Source of the DNA: Strigomonas culicis
Taxonomy: Eukaryota; Euglenozoa; Kinetoplastea; Trypanosomatida; Trypanosomatidae
Reading direction: 5' to 3'
DNA length: 16,029 nucleotides
Assembly (NCBI GenBank): GCA_000482145.1
Contig: AUXH01000447.1
Coordinates: forward strand, 1-16,029
Positions 1-7,461 of the stretch are shown piece by piece (the stretch's first letter is position 1; each line of letters starts with the position of its first letter). The notes under the pieces are model-generated. The model did no database searches and was not told the origin of the DNA. It was given only the letters and a program-made list of their open reading frames with translations. Both the position numbers and the translations under genes were made by a program.

Positions 1-10
1 GTACTACTTA

Positions 11-90
11 CCTTCCCCCCCCCTCCCCTCCTCTCTCTCTCTCTCTTTCGATACCCGCCCCTTTTTTTCCCCCCATATTTTCTCGGTCAG
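11..90 (+). promoter_or_regulatory. Polypyrimidine tract and probable trans-splice acceptor for gene 1
   Basis: A pure pyrimidine run occupies 11-48, including a (CT)8 microsatellite at 31-46, and a second C/T-rich run follows to about 75. The first AG downstream is at 89-90. No other AG lies between it and the ATG at 147, so the expected leader is about 56 nt beyond the spliced leader. It contains no ATG. The call rests on the known trypanosomatid rule of using the first AG after a pyrimidine tract; no RNA data are available. Confidence 0.65.
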
Positions 91-146
91 TGTAAACCAA
101 ATTGATATTATTGCTATTTTTGTTTTTATTCTTTTGTGCTTCTACC

Positions 147-524
147 ATGTCCAGTGCTAATGCGTACCCCACGGCAACCGACTCCGAGGTGCCGCGTTCC
201 ATCACGGACAGTCTGTCTCAACTTTCAGTGCTCAATATCTTCGGCTGGTTTGCCCTCTTTGCTGTAGTGACGGTGGGCTCCGTCTACCTCATGAACTGCT
301 TTATGAAGTATCGCGAGGCCCAGGCCCAGCAGGAGCCGGAGGTGGGCGAGCTGGCGGGTCTGGTGCAGGCGCGCGGCGCGCCCGCGGGTCACGCCAAGGA
401 GGAGAACAACGAGGCGTCTTGCACAGAGGGCAGCTCGTCGCGCCGCAACTTCCTCCAGCAGAGGCGGGAGGCCGCCCAGAAGACATACGGTACGGCCCAG
501 AGCGTGGGAGTGAACGTGAATTAA
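147..524 (+). CDS. Small single-pass membrane protein, unknown function
   Basis: The product has 125 residues. I chose the ATG at 147 because it is the first ATG after the probable splice acceptor at 89-90; the frame stays open upstream only from non-ATG codons in T-rich leader sequence. Residues 1-27 are polar and Ser/Thr-rich. A single hydrophobic segment spans about 28-51 (starting LNIFGWFALF and ending in YLMNCFM), followed by a basic patch (KYR). By the positive-inside tendency the C-terminal tail would then be cytoplasmic. The tail is hydrophilic: an acidic and Ala/Gly-rich stretch, then a basic Ser/Arg/Gln-rich end (SSSRRNFLQQRREAAQ). There is no cleavable signal peptide, so it resembles a signal-anchor or tail-proximal membrane protein. 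I do not recognise a family. GC-rich codon use matches the neighbours, which supports a real gene. Confidence 0.7.
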   Translation: MSSANAYPTATDSEVPRSITDSLSQLSVLNIFGWFALFAVVTVGSVYLMNCFMKYREAQAQQEPEVGELAGLVQARGAPAGHAKEENNEASCTEGSSSRRNFLQQRREAAQKTYGTAQSVGVNVN

Positions 525-1006
525 CCGTGTGTGTACATGCGTTTTGCAAATGGGACAAGGGAAGGAAAAAAAAAAGTTGCACTTGTTCATACATGCCAGT
601 CTTTTTTGTCGTTGTTGCACTTTAATTTGATGCTATCTCTATCTGTGCGTTTACGTAATGCATCTTCTTTTGATACTATCGATCTACCTTCTGGTAAAAA
701 AAAACATAATACTAATACGGAGTTTACAAGCGTGCACACTTCTTGGTGCTATTTATCACGAGTGTTTCCCATATCGCGTCCGGCAGTGTACTTGCATGTC
801 CTCTTCTCTCCATGCATCTATGATTTGGCTGCTCTCCTTCCTTGCTTATTTTCCTTTTTTTTTTCACATCGGTCTTGAAGGCTACTCGTTGCTTACGATA
901 CATTTTTGCTTAATATCGATACTTTTTTCTTTTTTTTCTTTCACTTTCGCCCGTTGCTGTGCTTTCCGAACCGTACAGCTCCACCCTTCGGACTTCGCAT
1001 TGTGTG
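525..1006 (+). other. Intergenic region: 3' UTR of gene 1 and splice signals of gene 2
   Basis: This 482-base gap is AT-rich with A9-type and T-rich homopolymers (for example 567-576 and 855-865). A pyrimidine tract at about 924-952 is followed by an AG at 977-978, giving gene 2 a predicted leader of only 28 nt. I see no tRNA, snoRNA box pair or credible ORF. Hydrophobic short frames here are products of T-rich sequence. The polyadenylation site of gene 1 is expected some distance upstream of the tract but cannot be placed. Confidence 0.6.
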
Positions 1007-2914
1007 ATGAAGCTGCTTTTTCTCCTCGTTGCCGTGCTCTGCGCGATTGCCCACGTGGCGGCGGTGGACTACGTGTTTGAGCAGGACTGGGACTACTCCA
1101 CCTTCGAGAACTGGCCCAAGGTGTGCAAGGTCGGCCGCCGGCAGAGCCCCATCTCCTTCGCCAACGTGGACCCCTCCGAGGTGGTTGTCAGCAACTTGGT
1201 GCGCCTGGAGTTCTCGCCGCAGTGCCTCTTCAAGAGCGAGACCACCAACCTGCGCATCATCAACCTTGGCTTCATGATCAACGTGACGCTGGAGCGGCCC
1301 GACACCGTCCCGGGCGAGTTCAGCACATGCAGCGTCGTGGACCCGCGCGACCGGAGCTCGCGCTACTACTTCAGCAACATCCATTTCCACCTCCCCGCGG
1401 AGCATCGGTTTCGTATGCTGAGCCCGGAGGTGGAGCTGCACATGGAGTTCCTGGCCGACCCCGCGGTGCCGACCAAGTCGCGCTCGCTCATCGTCGGCGT
1501 CATGCTCAAGGCGTCGTCCTCCATCAACTCGACCTCCGTCCGCGCGCTGCGGCACATGCTTGTGGAGGGTCGGCTCCCGCCGATCCACTCGCAGACCACC
1601 TGCACCCTGGCGGAGGATCTGTCCATGGGGAGCTTCCTGCCGAGGAGCGAGAACTATCTGATGTACGAGGGGTCGCAGACGTACCCGCCGTGCACGGAGG
1701 AGGTGCTGTGGGTCGTGATGTCGACGCCGGTGCTCATCTCGCGCCTGGCGCTGGGCAAGCTTCGCGACGCGCTCGACTCCAACATGCCCAACAACTTTCA
1801 GCGCTACGGCAACACGCGGCCGCCGCAGTCCATCAACAGCCGCCGCATTTACCGTTTTATCGACGCTGTGGAGACGAAGACGGACTACGCGATGGGTAAT
1901 CTGGAGGATGCGTGGGAGACGTCGCACGCGAAGACGATTGTGTCAAGCACTCCTCCAAAGCCGCGCGTTCGCAAGAGCTCACTTCAAATGGACGTTTACA
2001 TGCTGGACGACGATGAGGATAGTGAAAATGCGACGATCTCCGCGGACAGTGCGAGCGAATCGGGCGATGTCAGCAACAACTCCCGTTCGCAGTTGGACTA
2101 TGCAATGAACACAGACACGAATGCATATGGTTCAGAAAGTAGCTCTAGTCTCTCTGACGATGAGAGCTCCGATACCGGCAGCGAATCCGATTTGTACTCG
2201 CACTATATGCCGGCGGTGCGCAACACAAATGACACTTCGAGTGTCAGTACATCCCAAAGCAGCAGCAGCAGCAGCAGCAGCAGTAACAGTAGCAGCAGCA
2301 GCAGCAGCGAAAGTGGCAGCGAAAGCGCCAATGAGAGCAGTGCCAATGTCAGCGAAAGCAGCGACCGTGTCAATGGGAACAGTGAAAACATCAGTGAGAG
2401 TAGCGGTAACACCAGTGAGAGCAGTGCCAATGACAGTGCCTCCATGAGTGGCAGCAGTCTTCCGGAGAGTGACTCCGGCGATTCTTCGTTGAATACGACG
2501 CTCAATGCGACCGAGGTGCAGCCGCTGCCGAAAGAAGAGCTCACCACGACGACCACGACGACCACATCCGCTCCGAGGAGGACGACTACCAAGAGGCCCA
2601 GGAGAAGCAGCACCGACACCAAAGGAAAGAAGTCGAAGGGCGATCAGGGGTCGCCAAAAGACTCCTCCAATGAGGGAGGTATTGCTGAGGAAGCCAAGGC
2701 CAAGTTGAGCAATAGCGTCGATGATGTGGTTGCGTATGTCAGGACTCACCCAAAGCAGAGTGTCGCATTTAGTGTCCTCACGTGCTTTGTGTTCCTACTG
2801 CTGCTGAAGCTGTGCTGCTGCCGCGCACCCGCCTTTGTGGTGAGCCCCGAGGAGATCCAGCCGCTAAACAGGGGCAAGAAACGGCAGCAGTATGGGACCA
2901 ATGAGCTTCCGTAA
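1007..2914 (+). CDS. Membrane-anchored alpha-carbonic anhydrase with Ser/Thr/Asn-rich stalk
   Basis: The 635-residue product should interconvert CO2 and bicarbonate at the cell surface or in an endomembrane lumen. The ATG at 1007 gives a clear signal peptide (residues 1-19, MKLLFLLVAV core). The catalytic domain spans about 22-290. The family motif QSPI is at 46-49. The zinc ligands appear as H126, H128 (IHFH) and H145 (ELH), with the gating E132 (AEH) and a Thr199 equivalent at T225 (GSQTYPP). C40 and C229 sit where secreted alpha-carbonic anhydrases form their disulfide. RPPQSIN (271-277) matches the conserved C-terminal motif. The short loop between H128 and E132 is like bacterial enzymes. 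Residues 330-550 form an acidic, Ser/Asn/Thr-rich stalk with 11 of the protein's 13 N-glycosylation sequons. A Thr run and a basic segment follow, then a membrane segment at about 585-602 with CCC and a 30-residue tail. The proton-shuttle His64 position appears to be F89. The fold call is strong; activity is inferred. Confidence 0.9.
   Translation: MKLLFLLVAVLCAIAHVAAVDYVFEQDWDYSTFENWPKVCKVGRRQSPISFANVDPSEVVVSNLVRLEFSPQCLFKSETTNLRIINLGFMINVTLERPDTVPGEFSTCSVVDPRDRSSRYYFSNIHFHLPAEHRFRMLSPEVELHMEFLADPAVPTKSRSLIVGVMLKASSSINSTSVRALRHMLVEGRLPPIHSQTTCTLAEDLSMGSFLPRSENYLMYEGSQTYPPCTEEVLWVVMSTPVLISRLALGKLRDALDSNMPNNFQRYGNTRPPQSINSRRIYRFIDAVETKTDYAMGNLEDAWETSHAKTIVSSTPPKPRVRKSSLQMDVYMLDDDEDSENATISADSASESGDVSNNSRSQLDYAMNTDTNAYGSESSSSLSDDESSDTGSESDLYSHYMPAVRNTNDTSSVSTSQSSSSSSSSSNSSSSSSSESGSESANESSANVSESSDRVNGNSENISESSGNTSESSANDSASMSGSSLPESDSGDSSLNTTLNATEVQPLPKEELTTTTTTTTSAPRRTTTKRPRRSSTDTKGKKSKGDQGSPKDSSNEGGIAEEAKAKLSNSVDDVVAYVRTHPKQSVAFSVLTCFVFLLLLKLCCCRAPAFVVSPEEIQPLNRGKKRQQYGTNELP
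2258..2308 (+). repeat. AGC trinucleotide repeat encoding polyserine
   Basis: Two blocks of AGC codons (2258-2282 and 2291-2308), separated by AGT, AAC and AGT, encode an almost pure serine run at residues 418-434 of the carbonic anhydrase stalk. The repeat is in frame, so length changes by whole units would alter stalk length without breaking the gene. Confidence 0.9.
2325..2450 (+). repeat. Degenerate tandem Ser/Glu/Asn repeat in the stalk
   Basis: The stalk between about residues 440 and 480 repeats variants of the unit N-x-S-E-S-S (for example ANESS, NVSESS, NISESS, NTSESS, ANDS). The underlying DNA repeats near-identical AGTGAGAGCAGTGCCAAT-like words. Each unit carries one N-glycosylation sequon, suggesting tandem duplication of a glycan-bearing module. 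Confidence 0.7.
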
Positions 2915-3351
2915 ATACTGGGGAAAGAGAGTTGAGGGGCAAAAGAAAAGACATCCACGTAAAAGACAAAAAACAGATAAACACATATAGTCTGGGTTAA
3001 ACCTTTTTATAGAATTCGACATTTTCCCCCCTTTCTTCCCCTCGGTTGGGTGTTTTTCGTACCATTGTTAACCGATTTAATAGCATCTATAATTACTTTC
3101 TCTGTTTTTTTTTTAAGCTCACTGTGCCTGTTTTCTAGTTTGTAAGTGTGTAGCAACCACTGTTTATTTGTGCTATTCCTTGTTCTCGTTGTCTGCGACG
3201 ACCAGTTTGCGCCAGGTTGAAGCTATTACTATTGCCGTCTTGTCCCCCTTTCGATCTCCACTACAAGCCATTAGGTTTCATTTTTTTTTGTTGTTCTTGT
3301 TGTTTCTTCTCCCATCTTGCAGAAGGGCCTTCAGGTAGAATCCGCCACGCC
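2915..3351 (+). other. Intergenic region: 3' UTR of gene 2 and splice signals of gene 3
   Basis: The first part is A-rich (2940-2990). T-rich and mixed sequence follows. A strong pyrimidine tract at 3276-3319 leads to a CAG ending at 3322, which is the likely trans-splice acceptor for gene 3. The predicted leader is about 29 nt with no ATG. Two further AGs (3334-3335 and 3337-3338) could be minor sites. No RNA gene or credible ORF is seen. Confidence 0.6.
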
Positions 3352-5535
3352 ATGGCCTCCGCCCACCTGTTCGCTTTTTGCTCGACGGCTGTGTGCGTCG
3401 CTGAGGACACGGCGGTGTCCTTTTTTGCGCCCAAGTCGCTCAGTAAATTTCGCGTAGAGCGATTCAATGGAAGGAAGATTTGCGGTATTCACATTCAGCA
3501 CGTCTCCGCGAAGGAGGCGCTGCTCCACGTGATCGACGCGCAGGCGAACTGGTACACCATCGCCCTGGACAGCATCCGCATCGTGTCGAGTTGCACGATT
3601 GAGCTCCACAGCGAGACACTGCGCGAGGCGCACTTTCACGAGTCCGAGGGCCAACTGCAGGCCGTGCTGCTGACGTCGGAGGGCGTGTGCCAGGCACCCC
3701 TGCGCGGCTCCAGCCCCACCGCGTCGGACCTGTTCCAGTTTGGCCACGCGTCGGACAAGGTGGTGGTGGCTGTAGGGAAGCGGACGGGGCTCGTGGTGGC
3801 GGGCGAGCCGGGCCAGCGATGGCTGCAGTACTGCACCAGCAGCATCGCTGCCATGGGTGACGCGCCCGCGGCGCGCGTGGTGAGGCAGATGGCGCTCCAA
3901 GTGGATCTGCAGAGCATCGCGTGCAGTCCGGTCGAGAACGCCGTCGCGGTCGGCGGGGCGCGCGGTGAATTCCTGTACTTCGCTAATGTGGAGGACAACC
4001 ATTACTTCTCGGACCACTGGCACCACACGCCGCTCTCAGGCATACAGTTCTCGGTGGATGGCGCGACGGTGTACACGGGTGCGCTCGAGTCGATCCTGTT
4101 GGTCTGGAACCTGACGTCCCTCACGCACAAGAAGATTCCGATCCGCCTGGGCAGCATTCGCTGCATCGTGCCCTCGGTGACGAAGGGCAGCGAGGTGCTG
4201 CTCGCCTGCGAGAACGCCACGCTGGCCGTCGTCGACCTCCTCCAAATGCGTGTCGAGAAGTCGGTGGACGGTATTGAGTGGTCATGCGGCGATAACTGCA
4301 CCGGCGTGGTCGTGGAGCAGTTTAGGGGGCAGCCGGTCGTCATCCTCACGGGGCTGAATAGTATCCTGCGCGTGTGCGACCCTGTCACGCAGCAGTCGAT
4401 CTACACCTTGCACATTAGCTCGCAGATGGAGACCATCCCCACCCCGCCGCGCCACGGTATTCAGTTTGCCGGTATGCTGCGCGACGGTCGCGTCATTGTC
4501 ACCTACGAGCACTTTGCGGGCACGACGCTGCCTTCTCTTCTACGCTTCTGGGCGTACGACGCCAAGATGAAGAAGCACGTCACCTCACAGACCATCTACT
4601 CCCCTCACCAGAGCGAGGTGGTTGCCATGCAGATCGACAAGGCGAACCAGCGTGTCTTTACACTCAGCGGCGATAGTCTCAAGTGTTGGGAGGAGGCCGA
4701 GGAGGACGCGAACGATGCGCTGAAAGGGCGCAACCGGACGTGGCGCAATCAGTCGACCTCCCCCACCTCGTCTTCCCGCGTCAGTTCTTTCACTCTTTCC
4801 GCGGACGGATCGCTCTGCTTCGTGGCAGACGATGTCATTGGCGTGTACAGCATCCAGAACTGCCGGCCCGGTTACGACCTGCCTTGCGTCGTGCGCCTGT
4901 ACCAGAACATAACCACCGAGGCGCTGCAGGACGTGCTGTTGCTCGACAGTAGCAAGGTCGTTGTGGCGCGCCAAGGCAAGCACGTGTACTTGTGGAACTT
5001 GGCCAGCTGCGCGGAGCAGCCCGTTGTCTTTACACACACGGAGGAGCTGACCGCGCTCTGCCCCTTCACGGACCACTCCGTGCTCGTGGCGGACGCCACC
5101 GGACACTTCCTCGAGATCAGCGGCGACACGGCGAACCTCGGGTGGCTGGTGGGCACATCCAAGTCGGCACAATTAGGCTCCATCACGCACATCGCCGCGC
5201 TTCCAGGCGGCAGCGGCCGCGTGGCGGTGGTGGATCGCGCGAACGGGTTTCGCGTGCTCAACGTCTCGATCCAGGACAAGCAGGCGACGGTGGAGCAGAT
5301 GCGGGCGCACGCGGTAGACGACTCGTACCAGGACACGTCCCTGCGCACCTACTTCCGCGCGGCCGAGGATGCCGGCGCGGCGGGCCCGGATACTCACACG
5401 CTGACCGCAGAGGCGAAGCGCGGGGCGAGTGCGAACCGCTGGGTGCAGGAGGTGCTGCACGAACCCTCCTACGCTGTGGCACCCCTTAGCACGGTGTTCT
5501 CGTTGTACATGAGGAGACAAATGACAGACCATTAG
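3352..5535 (+). CDS. UTP17: WD-repeat protein, UTP17/NAN1/WDR75-like (SSU processome)
   Basis: The 727-residue product resembles UTP17 (NAN1 in yeast, WDR75 in humans), a t-UTP/UtpA component that binds early pre-rRNA and supports small-subunit assembly in the nucleolus. The best evidence is residues 222-270: a HWHH motif, then FSVDGATVYTGALES, then LLVWNL, then IRLGS. This matches the family block HWH...FS.DG..L.SGG.E..LV.W.L....LPRLGS. Other WD-like strands end in LRVCDP (339-344), LKCWEE (443-448) and VYLWNL (545-550), consistent with two diverged beta-propellers filling most of the protein. The C-terminal 90 residues are hydrophilic and may be helical. The length is somewhat below the 800-900 residues usual in yeast and animals. 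The ATG at 3352 sits in a good context (GCCACGCCATGG) 29 nt after the acceptor AG at 3321-3322; the hydrophobic upstream frame is leader sequence. A different nucleolar WD protein remains possible. Confidence 0.75.
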   Translation: MASAHLFAFCSTAVCVAEDTAVSFFAPKSLSKFRVERFNGRKICGIHIQHVSAKEALLHVIDAQANWYTIALDSIRIVSSCTIELHSETLREAHFHESEGQLQAVLLTSEGVCQAPLRGSSPTASDLFQFGHASDKVVVAVGKRTGLVVAGEPGQRWLQYCTSSIAAMGDAPAARVVRQMALQVDLQSIACSPVENAVAVGGARGEFLYFANVEDNHYFSDHWHHTPLSGIQFSVDGATVYTGALESILLVWNLTSLTHKKIPIRLGSIRCIVPSVTKGSEVLLACENATLAVVDLLQMRVEKSVDGIEWSCGDNCTGVVVEQFRGQPVVILTGLNSILRVCDPVTQQSIYTLHISSQMETIPTPPRHGIQFAGMLRDGRVIVTYEHFAGTTLPSLLRFWAYDAKMKKHVTSQTIYSPHQSEVVAMQIDKANQRVFTLSGDSLKCWEEAEEDANDALKGRNRTWRNQSTSPTSSSRVSSFTLSADGSLCFVADDVIGVYSIQNCRPGYDLPCVVRLYQNITTEALQDVLLLDSSKVVVARQGKHVYLWNLASCAEQPVVFTHTEELTALCPFTDHSVLVADATGHFLEISGDTANLGWLVGTSKSAQLGSITHIAALPGGSGRVAVVDRANGFRVLNVSIQDKQATVEQMRAHAVDDSYQDTSLRTYFRAAEDAGAAGPDTHTLTAEAKRGASANRWVQEVLHEPSYAVAPLSTVFSLYMRRQMTDH

Positions 5536-5898
5536 CGTCACCTCTTTCACTCTTTTCTTAATTTACCTGTTCTCTTTTGCGTGTGTGTGTGTTTGTGTGC
5601 ACTCCACTTCTCCGACCCTCGTATTGCCTCTGCACATGCATAAATACACGATATAACCATAAGCAAAAAAACTCTAAAAAAAACCCACGTATAACTAATC
5701 GGACTAATTTCTCTTTCCTTCTTAAGCACTAAACAAAACACAAGAAGATCCTAATGATCACCTGGGATGCTTTTGTAGACGACTGCGTGTCTATAACACA
5801 ATGTGTACTCCTTCTCTCATGTACCCTGTCGTGTTTTAATATCTACTTCTCTCCTCCTTTTCATCCCCCCCCTTTTTTTTTTGCGCTGGTGTGTAGGG
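5536..5898 (+). other. Intergenic region: 3' UTR of gene 3 and splice signals of gene 4
   Basis: This gap holds a GT-rich run (5581-5599), an A-rich stretch with several A6-A8 runs (5664-5690) and a strong pyrimidine tract at 5843-5882. The only AG between that tract and the ATG of gene 4 is at 5895-5896, two bases before the ATG. An earlier AG at 5777-5778 lacks a good tract and would leave upstream ATGs at 5801 and 5819 in the leader. No RNA gene or ORF is supported. Confidence 0.6.
5581..5599 (+). repeat. GT microsatellite
   Basis: A (GT)6 run followed by TTGTGTG lies about 45 bases after the stop of the UTP17-like gene, in the probable 3' UTR. Such runs are common in trypanosomatid intergenic DNA; a role is unknown. 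Confidence 0.8.
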
Positions 5899-7203
5899 AT
5901 GCAGCCGACTTCTCTTTTTGATGTGCGAGGTGTGGATCAACTCGATGCAAAGAGAATGCGCATTACCAGGCTGCTCAATAGCATTGCGAAGACTAGAGAA
6001 TCAATGGACCATCTGGATACCATAGAGAGTGCCTTCAAGTCCCACACGAGGGGATACGCTGTGTCGCCACGACATGCGTGTGGGGAGCGTGCGCTCCAGC
6101 CTTCGCCGCTGGACGCAGCTCCAACAGTCGCACCGGAAGTGGGCACCCCCACTCCTCCCACTGCCGTACGAACGGAGTTCCGTCCCGCAGTGCAAGTCAT
6201 ACAAGTGCCGAAGGTAACTGAGCAGTGTACTCGGCTAGCGAGGGATGAGGTCACGCAGGAACACTGTGCCCCGGTCAACAGGGGTGGCTCGACAGGTGAA
6301 ACACTCAAGAAGAACACTCCTTTGCGAAACGAGTATTGGGCAGCACAAGCGCATGCACTGCAGTGCATGGAGAACGCGGCCCGTACCTGCGTGCGCAGCG
6401 AGGAAGGTGCACTGTGGGCCGCACTGCTGTTCTCCGTCCGGGCGGAAGCCCCTGCGCCACCGAGCAAGATGGCAAGCTGCTCATCGACGTGCGTCGCCTT
6501 GCCGCCGTGCGCACCCACCGCGCTCCCGCAAGAAGGAGAACCTAGCGCAGCGCGACGGACAGCTCTTACAAGTGAACTAGCAGCTTTAGCGGGACCCGAA
6601 ACGGATAGTATTGACCTTTACATGAACATGGCACAACACCGTCTTCATCTGATTGAAGCCACGGCACAGATGCAGCTCCGCCTAGACGGCGCTGAAAAGG
6701 AGCTGCACGAGTGCAACGAGCGCTGCGACGCGTTGCGGCAGACGGCGCCCCTGTCGGAAGCGGGTGCTGGAGGGAGCGGGTGGGCGAAGAAGCGGCCCTG
6801 CTCCTGCACACGGGCAGAGGACTTAGAGCCCGAAGACATTTTTGAGACGGTTGCACTCGAAGACACTGCGCGCCAGCTCGATGCAACCAACAAGGTGTCC
6901 ATCCCGTGCCTGAATACACGACAGGAGCCGTTTCGGCTGCTTCGAGCACGTGCCTTTGCGTTGAACGGCTGCCATCCGCTGTTGTGGAAGGAGCTCCTCC
7001 TCCTTCTCCGCTATCTTGAGAACGCGCCGCACTGTGCACCAGCGCCAGATGCCATGACGGAGCACAGTGGCCAACGGCGGCAGGACCTGCTTCGGGTGCT
7101 GCACAGCATTGAGCGTGGCGCTGCGCAGTGTGCGGAGGACTCTCCTCGTGAGGGCCCAAAGGAGGGTGAGGGAAGGCTCCTGGACCTTGTTCGCTGGGTG
7201 TGA
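5899..7203 (+). CDS. Unknown cysteine-rich protein
   Basis: The 434-residue product is not recognised. The N-terminal 45 residues (from MQPTSLFDVRGVDQLDAKRM onward) look helical and charged. Residues 55-215 are Pro/Ala/Thr-rich and probably disordered. Residues 235-282 can form an amphipathic helix or short coiled coil (from SIDLYMNMAQHRLHLIEATA to CNERCDALRQ). An acidic DLEPEDIFETVALED segment and a more ordered C-terminus with a leucine-rich helix (LLWKELLLLLRYLE, 361-374) follow. There are 16 cysteines, some close together (CSSTC, CNERC, CSC), but no complete zinc-finger pattern. There is no signal peptide or membrane span. Codon use differs from neighbours: it contains TCA, CTA and TTA codons that the flanking conserved genes nearly avoid. 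The ATG is only 2 nt after the sole good acceptor AG; the next in-frame Met is residue 20. The long open frame supports a real gene; function is unknown. Confidence 0.75.
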   Translation: MQPTSLFDVRGVDQLDAKRMRITRLLNSIAKTRESMDHLDTIESAFKSHTRGYAVSPRHACGERALQPSPLDAAPTVAPEVGTPTPPTAVRTEFRPAVQVIQVPKVTEQCTRLARDEVTQEHCAPVNRGGSTGETLKKNTPLRNEYWAAQAHALQCMENAARTCVRSEEGALWAALLFSVRAEAPAPPSKMASCSSTCVALPPCAPTALPQEGEPSAARRTALTSELAALAGPETDSIDLYMNMAQHRLHLIEATAQMQLRLDGAEKELHECNERCDALRQTAPLSEAGAGGSGWAKKRPCSCTRAEDLEPEDIFETVALEDTARQLDATNKVSIPCLNTRQEPFRLLRARAFALNGCHPLLWKELLLLLRYLENAPHCAPAPDAMTEHSGQRRQDLLRVLHSIERGAAQCAEDSPREGPKEGEGRLLDLVRWV

Positions 7204-7352
7204 CGTGCGTGAGTGTCGCCGTGCTATGCTGTTTTCCTCACATGTACACGAAGCAGATACTTTTTCTTTTCTTCCGTCATATTTGAGCCATCATGTTCGT
7301 GCGGTAGTGGTCGCTGGTGCTTGTTCCACATCTGTCAAGTTGCACACGTACG

Positions 7353-7408
7353 TATTACTCTTGGTCTCCCGCTGTCTCCACTCTCGGTGTGTTACTTTCT
7401 CAGCTAGT
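7353..7408 (+). promoter_or_regulatory. Pyrimidine-rich tract and probable trans-splice acceptor for gene 5
   Basis: In the 258-base gap after gene 4, a C/T-rich stretch (7353-7401) is followed by CAG ending at 7403 and a second AG at 7407-7408. Use of the first gives a 58 nt leader containing repeated CATACATAC words and no ATG before the start at 7462. The tract is weaker and more G-interrupted than those of the other genes. Confidence 0.5.
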
Positions 7409-7461
7409 ACATACATACGCAAACTCATTCACATACATACAACACCTATAAGTAGAGAGCT

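Noticed and set aside
658..1080. 140-codon plus-strand hydrophobic frame between genes 1 and 2
   Set aside because: It reads through T-rich intergenic sequence and the splice acceptor of gene 2, then overlaps that gene out of frame; the hydrophobicity comes from T-rich codons.
941..1927. 328-codon minus-strand open frame opposite the carbonic anhydrase domain
   Set aside because: It is in codon phase with the sense gene, which carries an unmistakable carbonic anhydrase signature.
3217..3351. 45-residue hydrophobic extension of the UTP17-like gene
   Set aside because: It begins at a non-ATG codon and crosses the pyrimidine tract and acceptor at 3321-3322; a nucleolar protein would not need it.
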